From Gigaspora margarita (lineage: Eukaryota > Glomeromycota > Glomeromycetes > Diversisporales > Gigasporaceae): a DNA stretch of 64,000 nucleotides. Every line of letters begins with the position of its first letter. Position 1 is the stretch's first letter. Shown here one piece after another: positions 47,152 through 56,794 of this stretch. Below the pieces are notes generated by a model. It had not been told where the DNA came from. It made no database searches and worked only from the letters and a program-made list of their open reading frames with translations. Made by a program: the position numbers and the translations under genes. Location: assembly GCA_009809945.1 (NCBI GenBank), contig WTPW01000305.1, positions 14,551 to 78,550 of the forward strand, written 5' to 3'.

Positions 47152-47801
47152 TCCCTTAGATTGTAACACAGGCAAATTGCCTGCATATTTTAAAAATTTT
47201 AATAAAATTTTAATAAAATTTTAAATATTAATTTTAGCTATACCTTTTCTAAGTAAAAAATATTCTTTGAGTTTTGTTTAGTAACTTTATTATAAAAATT
47301 TTTTAAAATTATTAGAAAACTTTAGTATAATCAAAGTTTAAAGTTCTTGTATTAGCATTTTTACTATTAAAATTTTCTTTAGATTTTCTTAAATTTTATA
47401 TGTTCCCATCTATAAAAAAACTTTTACTTCTAATACAAGTCTTGATTTTTACAAATAAATCATTAAAGTTGCAATAATAGAAGTTATTATCCTTTTATAA
47501 ACTACAATATTGTCTTAAGAACTATAGCTTTAAAACTAAAACTAAATAAGATTACTGAGAAATTGTGATAAAATTTTTTAAAAAATTTTTTTCTTAAAGA
47601 TGTCTATTTTTAGCTTATATATAACTTAAACTTTTTTTCTTACAATATAAAAACTAATTTTGCAAAAAAGTAATCCTTATTTTCAAATATAATTGTACAA
47701 ATTTTTATTTAATTATCTTGATATTTAAAAAAAGTAAATCAGAGCAAAAAAAGTNCAAAAACGCAGGCAAATTTGTCTGTGTCCTACTACAATCTAAGGG
47801 A
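47152..47801. mobile_element. TA-flanked MITE, family F, inside the hAT gene
   Basis: Ends TCCCTTAGATTGTAACACAG and, inverted, TCCCTTAGATTGTAGTAGGA, with TA at both borders. A second inverted pair, CAGGCAAAT, lies next to the ends. 650 bp and non-coding. It is the least interrupted copy and serves as the empty-site reference for 53357-54582. Confidence 0.7.
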
Positions 47802-48394
47802 TAAATATACTATTTTAATCCTTTCAGAAATTTTTTTTAGTCCATTCTTTACAATGAAATTAAGAATATGCGTAAGACAATGGTTATGGAAAACTTCATC
47901 TTCGATGTCAATCAAATCCTGTAAAATATGATGAATCAACTCACTAACCGCAACATTATTCAATATTGCATTGTCAAGAGTGATAGTTTGCAACTAAAAA
48001 TATTAGTTATTGTTAATTATTATCTTTATTAATTATATACAATAATTTAATTTAAAATCAATTACCTTAGTGGTTATAAAATAATCATCTGTATCCGCTT
48101 AAATACAAGTTGCAATATTGCTACTAGTATGAGGATAAGGAATTAGTTTAAGTGATAGTAGAACTAAAACAAGTTTCTAGTTTTTATCAAAAAAATGAGC
48201 AGTAATTGCCATGTAACTGAGTTGTTGAAGTGATGTCTATGTATCACAGATAAGAGAGATTTTTCCTTTTGCATTCTGAAGAATCACTTTAATTACAGCT
48301 TTTTTTTTATTATAAGCTTTTATTATGTCTCTTTTTATTGTATTTGCACTAATTGTAAACCCAGATAATATTCCATTTACAAATTTACAAAAAC

Positions 48395-49879
48395 TAGAGA
48401 TTGGACCCATTATCTGCTCATCCGGATATCCCTACAGCCAACCCGTATCCAGATGCTATAATTGTTTCAAGGATAAAAACCGTTATCCGCCAGTTTCCAA
48501 AAGGATAACCTAACGGGTATCTGCGGATATCTGCGGGTATCAGCAGGTATCCGTGGGTACTCGCAAGTACAGCGGTTATCCTGGTATTAAAAATTTCTGC
48601 GCAATTATTCGATGATTATTAAAATTAAACTGCGAAGATCTAATCTTTTCGCAGTTTTTAAAAGCAAATCTGCGAACAGTAATGATCTTCACAGACTTAT
48701 GTACTACATAAATTTTTTTTTTTAATTTTGCATTTATTTATTTATTTATTTTTTCTTTTAAAGCTTCGTTAGGAAAACTAGTAGAAATTTGTACCGGGAT
48801 TTCATGAGATAAGTAGTTTTTTTTTCAGTAGTTTTTTTTTTTAGTAGTTTTTTTTTTCTTTGAACTTTGTACTAACTTTTTTTTTTACTAGGTTTCTTTT
48901 TTTTTTCTTTGTTTTCTGGAACTGGGTCCCACAAGATAAGTTTTTTTTTTCATTGTTCGCTTGTTTTTTTTTTCGTTGTTAACGTTATTATTATTTTTAC
49001 TTTGTTATTAATGGTCCGCTCATATTGTTAGTTTATTGCGACTAGGTTTATTTTCTTCGGATATTGGCGCTATTTCGTTATTCTTGGTGCTTGTCGTTTG
49101 TGCTGGTCCTGTAACTCTCTACGTTGTATTACTATTCTTTGGTGTCTTCGTTTATGGCTTTCCTTCTTTTCCTGATATCATATTTTGGTCGTTGATGTCT
49201 TGTCGCTGTTGCTGTGCTATCCTTCGATTGGGTTTCTTGGATAGCGATTGTAGTACATAGGTTAGATAGGTCTAGTAGGGAAGTTAGAGTTAGTAGCGAA
49301 GTTAGGGTTAATAGCGAAGTTAAGGTTAGTGGCGTAGTTAGGATTTGGGTTATTTGGTTAGAGAAGCACAGGATTAGTATAAGAGCTAGACGGGTTGGAT
49401 AAAGCTAGTGTAGAACTAGGAAAGATTAAATTAATATATTATGTAAATAAAATATATATGAAATAAATATACAGTATATTTAATAAATATTAATAAAAAT
49501 AAATATGAAATTGTTTTTACAATTTTTTAGTCGATTTGGGCTCATGTAACCAGAAAATTCTTCCCGGTTAAGATTAGCAATTCTTTATTAACGTTAGAAT
49601 TGTATATTTTAAAAATTTTTGCAGATCTGCAAAATTTTTTCTTTAACTAGCAGCGGGGTCGCAGATTTGCGCAGATTTTTAATAATTGATTATTTATGTA
49701 TCCGTAAGTTATCCGGTTATCCGGATACCTGTGGGATTATCTGGTATCCGTAAGGGTTATCCGGATAACTTAGGGTTTATCCGGTTATCTGTAAATTAAA
49801 AACTAGCAGTTATCTGGATATAACTTTTACAAAAAGGATACTGATAAACGGATAAGCAGATATCCGGGTTCAAACTCTA
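48395..49879. mobile_element. hAT-like element with ATCCGGATA word array, in the hAT gene
   Basis: ACAAAAAC is duplicated exactly at 48387-48394 and 49880-49887. Ends TAGAGATTGGACCC and, inverted, TAGAGTTTGAACCC. Both 200-bp flanks are packed with TATCCGGATA, GGTTATCC and GCGGATATC words. The interior has GCAGATCTGC-type dyads (48600-48700, 49620-49680), T-rich runs and a short tandem of AGTTAGAGTTAGTAGCGA (49270-49350). Two frames (49036-49260, 49214-49402) show no domain. It split the hAT coding sequence between the BED finger and the catalytic core. Confidence 0.75.
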
Positions 49880-50639
49880 ACAAAAACCTTACTTCTCAAC
49901 AAACTAAAAATTTAGTTCATTAAAAATTATCATATACACAAGGTTTTTTCAGTTTGAGTTCCCAATAGGTAGTTAGTTAACTGATAAATTAAAACTTAGT
50001 TGGGTTTGACTGTTTGGATATGTAAAACCAGCCCCATTAGAAACAGAGCTTTGGTACTTTAAGCAAGACTTAAGATGCCATTGAAGATAGGAAGTTCTGT
50101 ATCTTTTTTTGTGACTAAGTATCTTTTTACAATATTTACATTTTGCTTTTGGTTTATTTTCTAACAGTTCAAAACTTTTCCATACAGGAGATTTATTCCC
50201 TGAAGTTGCTTCGCCAGTGCTAGTAGTTTCATTAGTTTCATTGGTGGTAGTAGGGCCAGTAGTTTCATTGGTGGTAGTAGTGCTAGTAGTTTTATTGGTG
50301 GTGGTAGAAATGCTTGATAACCCTGAAACTGATACAGAGTCATTCAAATCTGATATTTCAATAACATGGTCGATTTCATCCATAATGGTTGATTGTTTGA
50401 TTTTATATGTATAGATAAGTTTGCTATTATAATCGAAAGGTAAAAAAGTAAAAAGTCAATACGATAATGAAAAGATATTTATAGTAGAAAAAAACTTGCA
50501 ATAAAGTCAAAAAACAAGACATGTATTAACAGGCAAATTATTTATTTATTGTTTTTTTTTTTTTAATAAAAAAAAAAAATTTATTATTCAATATGTAAGT
50601 GCAAAAAAAATCCAGATGTTCGATATATAGTTATATAAG

Positions 50640-50875
50640 ATAATTAGTTGTACAATATATTAATGAGCTACTCTAGGGTACACAGGATACACAAGATACT
50701 CAGGTTATACAGGCTAGATAGTAGCAATATCCAAGCCCTACTTATATAATCTAAGGACTTATATTTTTAATCTTGCTCTGCCCTAGGGCCTGTAATTTGT
50801 TGCCCAAGCCTGGCCCTCATGGTACTATCCTTAGAGTATCTGTAGGTAGTCCTGGCCTATGCGAAGGCCTATCTC
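50640..50875. mobile_element. Family J foldback element (reverse)
   Basis: Ends ..CCTGGCCTATGCGAAGGCCT, the complement of the 45.07-kb terminus, and carries CCCTAGGGC and CCAAGCC words. From 50390 to 50640 only A+T-rich DNA is seen. Confidence 0.5.
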
Positions 50876-50884
50876 TGGTCCATG

Positions 50885-51480
50885 CTTCATCTGCTAACTC
50901 TACTTGTATTACCGATACAATTCTCTAATATTTTAGTCAGTCAAGGTTAGTTTCAAATACTTTATGGAATCCCCTTAGGACTAATTTATCCTTGCAAAAC
51001 ACTTGGTAGAGCAGTTCCTGTCCTACACAGATATTATTTACGCTTTGGTAACTTATGCATCTACCAAAGCAGACTATTCACAGTCCAGAGATTAGCCTAA
51101 ACTGCTACTATTACCTACTTCCGCTCTTGCAAGGTTTGCTCCAATTCCAGCACCCACTATCACTATCCTACCGGTCCTTATACCAGATCCACAAACTTTC
51201 AAACCAGTTAGCCTGAAAGGATCGATATGACTTTCTTCCCTTGGTACCTACTGCCAGAACATAGGTTCTTTTCTTCCAGTGCGACTCCGGCAGCTAGGTT
51301 GGTGGACCCTTCCTTGAGAGTCTTGTCATCTGATTCTCTAGCTCTAGTTTTTGATATTCTAGCTCTGGTAGCACTATTAAAGATCTTTGCTACCTCCTCA
51401 CTTGGGGCTTGCCAAACGGATATACTATTTCTCCGGTTTATTAAATTTTGTATGCCCGATAGCTTCTATTCAAAATAGTA
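50885..51480. other. GC-richer unclassified stretch
   Basis: This part is clearly richer in GC than its neighbours and gives broken or short frames on both strands, for example 51227-51478 plus. Codon use looks gene-like but no motif is recognisable. It may be a relic of a host gene or of an element. Confidence 0.25.
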
Positions 51481-51544
51481 TACCAAGCAACCAATTAACA
51501 AGAAACAGTTATCAGAGCACAGGTCTATTTTCCAAAGCATCGCT

Positions 51545-51612
51545 AGTAGGATTTGAATCCTAAACCTGTCGCTTGAAAGTGATAACTTATCAACTTCCCT
51601 AAGTCATCACAC
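51545..51612 (-). ncRNA. tRNA-like relic
   Basis: On the minus strand a D-arm-like CTTA..TAAG hairpin with an AGTTGATAAG string is followed about 40 bases on by TAGGATTCAAATCCTA, which resembles a T-arm and B box. The anticodon loop region (CTTTCAA) pairs poorly and the acceptor arms do not pair, so it cannot be a working tRNA. It could be a decayed tRNA or a tRNA-derived SINE head. Confidence 0.25.
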
Positions 51613-52077
51613 TCTAAACTTATATACATTTATATAATAATAAATTTATATTTTTTCTATCTTTATTTACCTAATTTTTGCTATTCTTATCAGTCTCAAA
51701 GCTCTCTTATTAAATATAAAAATTTAAGTATTCAAACAATACAATAATTTTTTATATATATAATATAATTGCATTTTAAACTATAATATCAATCAATTCA
51801 AAAATTTTGTATAATTGAATTATAACTTCCAAGATGGTAATATATTTATTATTTAAATAAAAAAACAACTTCAATTTGGTTGTAATATAGTTGAAAACAA
51901 GATTATTTGGTTAGAGCCTTTTTTAGAAGAACTATTTGTTACTTTTTTTGTTATATTTCTACTTTTCATTTTACTATATTACAAAGAAAATATATAGTTA
52001 GTTTAGAGGCATGCCATTTATTATATGATATTTTTTACTTAGTAGCTATTCTATCTATGTATTGTATGATTACTTTA

Positions 52078-52222
52078 GGGTAGTGTTATTAATCACCTGA
52101 TTATTTTTTATTAGAGACCTACTCCCCTCCTTCTCTCTTTAGATTTGGTCAGGTTCTTATATATAATTTTAATATTTTTTACCTTCCTTTCCTCTAAAAA
52201 TCACCTGATTTTTGTCGCTCCC
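52078..52222. mobile_element. family C MITE, TTA duplication, inside family A
   Basis: TTA at 52075-52077 and 52223-52225; ends GGGTAGTGTTATTAATCACC and inverted GGGAGCGACAAAAATCAGG. The empty site (ACTTTATCTAATT) is visible in both other family A copies, which fixes the borders. Confidence 0.75.
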
Positions 52223-52280
52223 TTATCTAATTTTGGTTTGTTAATAAATATAGATGTGATCACTATCACTGACCATGTGG

Positions 52281-52971
52281 GGTGTTCCCTATTAAAAGAG
52301 CACATTTTTACAATTTTTCAAAAACTGAGATTTTATTAAATTCATATAAATTTTGACATGGTGAACATTTTTTAATTATAAATAAAAGTCGATTTGCATA
52401 ATAAAAAATAAAAATAATTTTAAAAAGAGAGTTATCATTCATCACCAGTGCGATGCATCGCCACCTCTGATCAACCAATCGGAATGCAGAATCAGGTGTA
52501 ATATGAAATCGAAGCAAACCAATATTTTTTTAAAAAATCGCTTTTAACTTAAAATTTTGACTAAGAAACTACACTTTATTCTTGACAAAAAAAATTTCTT
52601 GCAAAATTTTGGGTTAGAAGGGCCTTCTAACTCTTGCACTGCCAAACCCTAACCCTAATCGTAATGCAGCCGCTAGTTGTTTTGTTTTGATTAATATAAA
52701 ATTAAAGCAAACAAAATGATTGGTTGATCAGGGGGATAGCGATGCATCACACTAGCGATGAATGTTAAAAATCTTTTAAAAAATATTACACAAAGTTGTT
52801 CAAGGCCAAGCATATCACAAGATTACCCGATAGTCACCTGCTATATTTAACCAATCAGAATTGTGAAATTTGATTAATCCTGGATTGGTCTAAAAATCAA
52901 AACAAATAGTTAAACTCAATTATCTCAAAATGAAATAAATGTAAAAATGGGCCCTTTTAATAGGGAACACC
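52281..52971. mobile_element. element D, TIR GGTGTTCCCTATTAAAAG, inside family A
   Basis: Inverted ends GGTGTTCCCTATTAAAAG(A/G)GC are almost identical. Flanks share CATGT, an imperfect remnant of what may be an 8-bp duplication. The empty site CCATGTATTCATGG is present at 40294-40459. Element B lies in its middle. Confidence 0.65.
52436..52764. mobile_element. element B inside element D
   Basis: Inverted ends CATTCATC(A/G)C(C/T)AGTG(C/T)GATG continue through GATCAACCAATC. The interior ATCAGGTGTAA(T/C), TTCTTGCAAAATTTTG and AACCCTAACCCTAA blocks match 33572-33882. Inferred Mutator-like by relation to 25195-25508; its own duplication is unclear. Confidence 0.6.
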
Positions 52972-53752
52972 TCATGTATCCATGGTAAAAATCACATAAT
53001 AAATAGCATGCCCCTTAAAGAAAATAAAGGTTATAAAAATTAGAAAGTTTGTTAAGCAAAATAGCAAAGATAATAGGTCAGAAACTACTATAAACTACCA
53101 TATAAATGAACTGGGTCTGTTACATTTTACCTATTTTAAAACCTATTAATAGGCCCTCAGGTCTTTTGTATGGGTATATATATAATAACTAAAAATCTAT
53201 ATATAGAAATTTATATAAGGTTTAGTAGATATATTGCATATCTAATATGTAAATTTAACCTTTTATATACTAGTTGTAAATGGTGGATATTTTTTTTAGA
53301 TTAGCAGAAAAGGGAAGTAGTTTCTTTTAAATTTATTGTTCTGCTTTTTATACATATCTCTTAAATTGTAATACAGGCAAATTTGCCTGTGTATTTTAAA
53401 AATTTTAATAAAATTTTAAATATTGATTTTAGCTATATCTTTTTTAAATAAAAATATACTTTGAGTTTTGTTTTAATTACTTTGTTATAAAAATTTTTTA
53501 AAATTATTAGAAAACTTTAGTATAAACAAAGTTTAAAGTTCTTGTATTAGCATTTTTACTATTAAAATTTTTCTTTAGATTTTCTTAAATTTCATATATT
53601 CCTGTCTATAAAAAAAATTTTCACTTCTAATACAAGTCTTAATTTTTACAAATAAATCATTAAAGTTGCAATAATGAAAGTTATCATTCTTTATATAAAC
53701 TACAATATTGTTTTAAGAACTATAGCTTTAAAACTAAAACTAAATAAGATTA

Positions 53753-53917
53753 GAGCATGCCATTTATTATGTAATATTTTTTACTTAGTAGCTACCCTTA
53801 TCCATGTATGGTATAATCACTTTATCTAATTCAGATTGCTTAATATAATATATAGATGTGTTCACTAATTCTGACCATATATTCATGGTAAAAATTATGT
53901 AATAAATAGCATGCCCC
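53753..53917. mobile_element. family A MITE inside family F
   Basis: TTA at 53750-53752 and 53918-53920; ends GAGCATGCCATTTATTATG and inverted GGGGCATGCTATTTATTACA. The empty site AAGATTACTGAGAAATTG occurs at about 47546 in the other F copy. Confidence 0.8.
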
Positions 53918-54008
53918 TTACAGAGAAATTGTGATAAAATTTAAAAAATTTTTTTTTAAAAGTTATCTATTTTTAGCATATATATAACAAAATTTTTTTT
54001 CTTACAAT

Positions 54009-54420
54009 TAGTGTTCCAAATTGGCTCAAAAAATGCAATCGATTAATCAGATAAAAAATTTTTTAATAATCGATTAAAAATCGATTGTACCAACTAATCA
54101 ATTATTAGTACAATCAATTAATCGATTAATCAATTAATTGATTAACCGATTGATCAATTGCACCAACTAATCAATTAATCGACTAATCGATTACTATAGT
54201 GACCAAATACAAACTTTTTTGAGAGAAGAAATAGTTAAAAAAAAAATTAATCATATATTTCAATTGATCAATTAATCGATTAATTGGGTTAATCGATTAA
54301 TTGATTAATCAATTAATCGATTAATCAGATTAATTGATTAATCGCATATTCGAAAAGCCAATTGATTAATCGTCGATTAATCGATTAATCAAATTAATCA
54401 ATTTTTGATTTGGAACACTA
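54009..54420. mobile_element. hAT-like MITE with AATCGATTAATCGATT words, inside family F
   Basis: CTTACAAT is duplicated exactly (54001-54008, 54421-54428). Ends TAGTGTTCCAAATTGG and inverted TAGTGTTCCAAATCAA. The interior is an array of ATCGATTAAT words. The empty site TTCTTACAATATAAAA is at about 47640. Confidence 0.8.
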
Positions 54421-54659
54421 CTTACAATATAAAAACTAATTTTGCAAAAACGAAATCCTTATTTTCAAATATAATTGTACAAAGTTTTATTTAATTATTT
54501 TGGTATTTAAAAAAAGTAAATCAGAGCAAAAAAATGCAAAAACACAGGCAAATTTGTCTGTATTCTACTACAATCTAAGGGATACTTTTTCTAATTGCAT
54601 ATTTATAACTATATTGTTCATGCGAATTACTAACTAATTCACTTACAATAACCCCGTAC

Positions 54660-55761
54660 TAGTGCTCCTACAGACTGGACTCGAACTGGAGTTTAGTCAA
54701 GTCTGAGTCTGGTCTGATTTTCAGACCGGACTCAGACTTTTATATTCAGACTTTTTAGTCAAGTCTGAGTCTGGTCTGGGTCTGGTCCGAAGTCTGCAGA
54801 CTGGTCTGAGTCCGAATATATTTATATGTATTTTTTGGCGCTGAACAAGTTTACTTAGTGCATTTTGTTAGAATATATTAGTAAAATTTTATGAATCATA
54901 AGATTTTATAGAATTTTATTAATAAAATTTTATAAAATCTTATAATTCGCAAATATTTATTAATTAATTCTAANAAAATGCACTANGTAAACTTNTTCAG
55001 CACCNAAANATGCATNAAAANNGCNNNTTTGTTTTTATTTTACTTGTACTTTAGAGATTTGATGCAGAATTTTGGATTTTTGAACAAAAAAGACAAAATT
55101 TAACATCTTATTTCCAAATTTCAAGTAAAATAAAACAACCCTACCGATTTAATGTATTTACTAATAAAATTCTATAAAATCTTTATGATTCACAAAATTT
55201 ACTAATTATTTCTAATTTAATGCACTAAGTAAACTTGTTTAGAACCTAAAAATACATTAAATTGGTAGGGTTGTTTTTATTTTACTTGAAATTTGGAGAT
55301 AAGATGTTAAATTTTGTCTTTTTTGATCAAAAATTCAAAATTGTGCATCAAATCTCTAAATTTCAAGTAAAATAAAAACAAAATAGCCGTTTTGATGCAT
55401 ATTTAGATGCTGAATAAGTTTACATAGTGCATTTTGTTAGAATTAATTAATAAATATTTGCGAATTATAAGATTTTATAAAATTTTATTAATAAAATTCT
55501 ATAAAATCTTATGATTNATAAAATTTTACTAATTTATTCTAACAAAATGCACTAAGTAAACTTGTTCAGCGCCAAAAAATACATATAAATATATTNNGAC
55601 TCAGACCAGTNTGCAGACTTCGGACCAGACCCAGACCGGACTCATAGTTGAGTCTGAGTCTAGTCTGAAGTCTGAAATTAGTAAAATTTAGAGTCTGAGT
55701 CTGGTCTGATCCCGGACTGGACCCGGACCAGACCAGACCCGGACCGGACCTAGGAGCACTA
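54660..55761. mobile_element. hAT-like element with AGTCTGGTC words and satellite S4
   Basis: Ends TAGTGCTCCTACAGACTGG and inverted TAGTGCTCCTAGGTCCGG. The outer 170 bp on each side repeat GAGTCTGGTCTG and CCGGACC words. The middle (54825-55595) carries two to three units of the palindromic satellite with TTTTATTAATAAAA centres and AGTTTACTTAGTGCAT borders, and scattered ambiguous bases. No convincing 8-bp duplication. A relative spans 41136-44345. Confidence 0.65.
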
Positions 55762-56757
55762 CCCATGCAATTGCCCTTGTATAACTATTTAGTCATCACA
55801 GTATGATTATGATCAAAGATTGTAATTGTATTACAAGAATTCGTTAAGCACATAATTCGCCTTCTTTCTTCTACTACTTATCTGATTGTATACTAATTAC
55901 CTCATTTAATATTATATAGGTTATGATCGATTACGATCGATCACTATTCCTTGCATATTGATGCACCTATATTGCTACAACCCGATTGATTGCTGGGACA
56001 TGAATTTAATCTGTTATACTTTTTCTCACCTAAACTAGACCCATCTATTTCTTTATTACTCATCCTATCCCTATTCATGATTTCTATGGTATTACTTAAA
56101 TTTGATAATGGTTCTCATATTACCTCGTAAAGAGGGACAACCCTTCCACTTAACTAAGTACTGAGGCTTTCAATAATATGTTTGTTTATCTAATATTTTC
56201 TCAACTTCAAATTCAGGTTCCAAATTCGAGTCCTCAAAGAATTTTGGAAGAGGAGGTAACTCATATCTAGAGGTCTTATCTGGTCAAAAATTTTGTATTC
56301 AGATATTCATTTGGTCAATCTTTTTAATATTCAAATATTCATTCAAAAATTTTGAAAATATTCAATGAATATTCACTGAATATTCATTGAATATTAAATA
56401 TATAGTACTAAATATAAAAAAAATAAAGTAGCATAATTCAAAAACAAATAATTTTAAAAAATTCTTTTTAAGAAATTTGTCATCTTAATCCAAAGCCATA
56501 ATTTTGTTAAAGTAGATATTTATTTAATTTATAATTATAAAAGTTATAATATTTTAAAGTTTATATATATTTAAAATTTTGGTATTAAAAATTAGTTATA
56601 TATATTTTTTAACTAATTAGAATTTATTTTACAAATATTAGCCAATCATATTTGATTATTAATATCAAAATTTGCTACTTTTAATATATATATATTCAGT
56701 GAATATTCAATAAATATATTTAGTGAAAATTTTAAATATTCGAATATTCATTTGGTG

Positions 56758-56765
<8 letters not shown>

Positions 56766-56794
<29 letters not shown>

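Larger units (their letters stand above)
46540..50383 (-). pseudogene. broken hAT transposase gene with BED finger
   Basis: Read on the minus strand from 50383: a Ser/Thr/Asn-rich leader, then a BED zinc finger (SPVWKSFELL, CKYCKK, HLKSC) up to about 50030. After a second element come the hAT catalytic core marks KISLICDT.TSLQQLSYMA and ITAHFFDKN.KLVLVLLS (48100-48300), then TITLDNAILNN and NHCLTHILNFIVKNGLKK (47800-47993). After another element follow LPLNCKTKWNSTFLILQSAI (46900-47000) and an eroded tail near 46540. The order matches full-length hAT transposases of 600-700 residues. Two insertions (47152-47801 and 48395-49879) and several in-frame stops inactivate it; the C-terminal dimerisation block is not recognisable. 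Its own termini were not found. Confidence 0.8.
52006..53014. mobile_element. Family A (Harbinger-like) MITE hosting three others
   Basis: Ends GAGGCATGCCATTTATTA and inverted GGGGCATGCTATTTATTA, with TTA at 52003-52005 and 53015-53017. The uninterrupted copies (40294-40459, 53753-53917) are about 165 bp, so nearly 840 bp here is inserted: element C at 52078-52222, and element D at 52281-52971 which itself holds element B. Confidence 0.75.
53357..54582. mobile_element. family F MITE hosting two others
   Basis: TA-flanked (53355-53356, 54583-54584) with ends TCTCTTAAATTGTAATACAG and inverted TCCCTTAGATTGTAGTAGAA. Compared with the copy at 47152-47801 it has two extra blocks, at 53753-53917 and 54009-54420, both bounded by proper duplications. 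Confidence 0.7.

Noticed and set aside
47144-47809. Apparent 8-bp duplication TAAATATA around the family F copy
   Set aside because: Other F copies have only TA in common at their borders; the longer match is likely chance in A+T-rich flanks.
50217-50414. Val-rich plus-strand frame
   Set aside because: Complement of the Thr/Asn-rich leader of the hAT BED protein on the other strand.
54652-55769. 8-bp duplication for the 54660-55761 element
   Set aside because: CCCCGTAC and CCCATGCA match only in their first bases, so no duplication is claimed.
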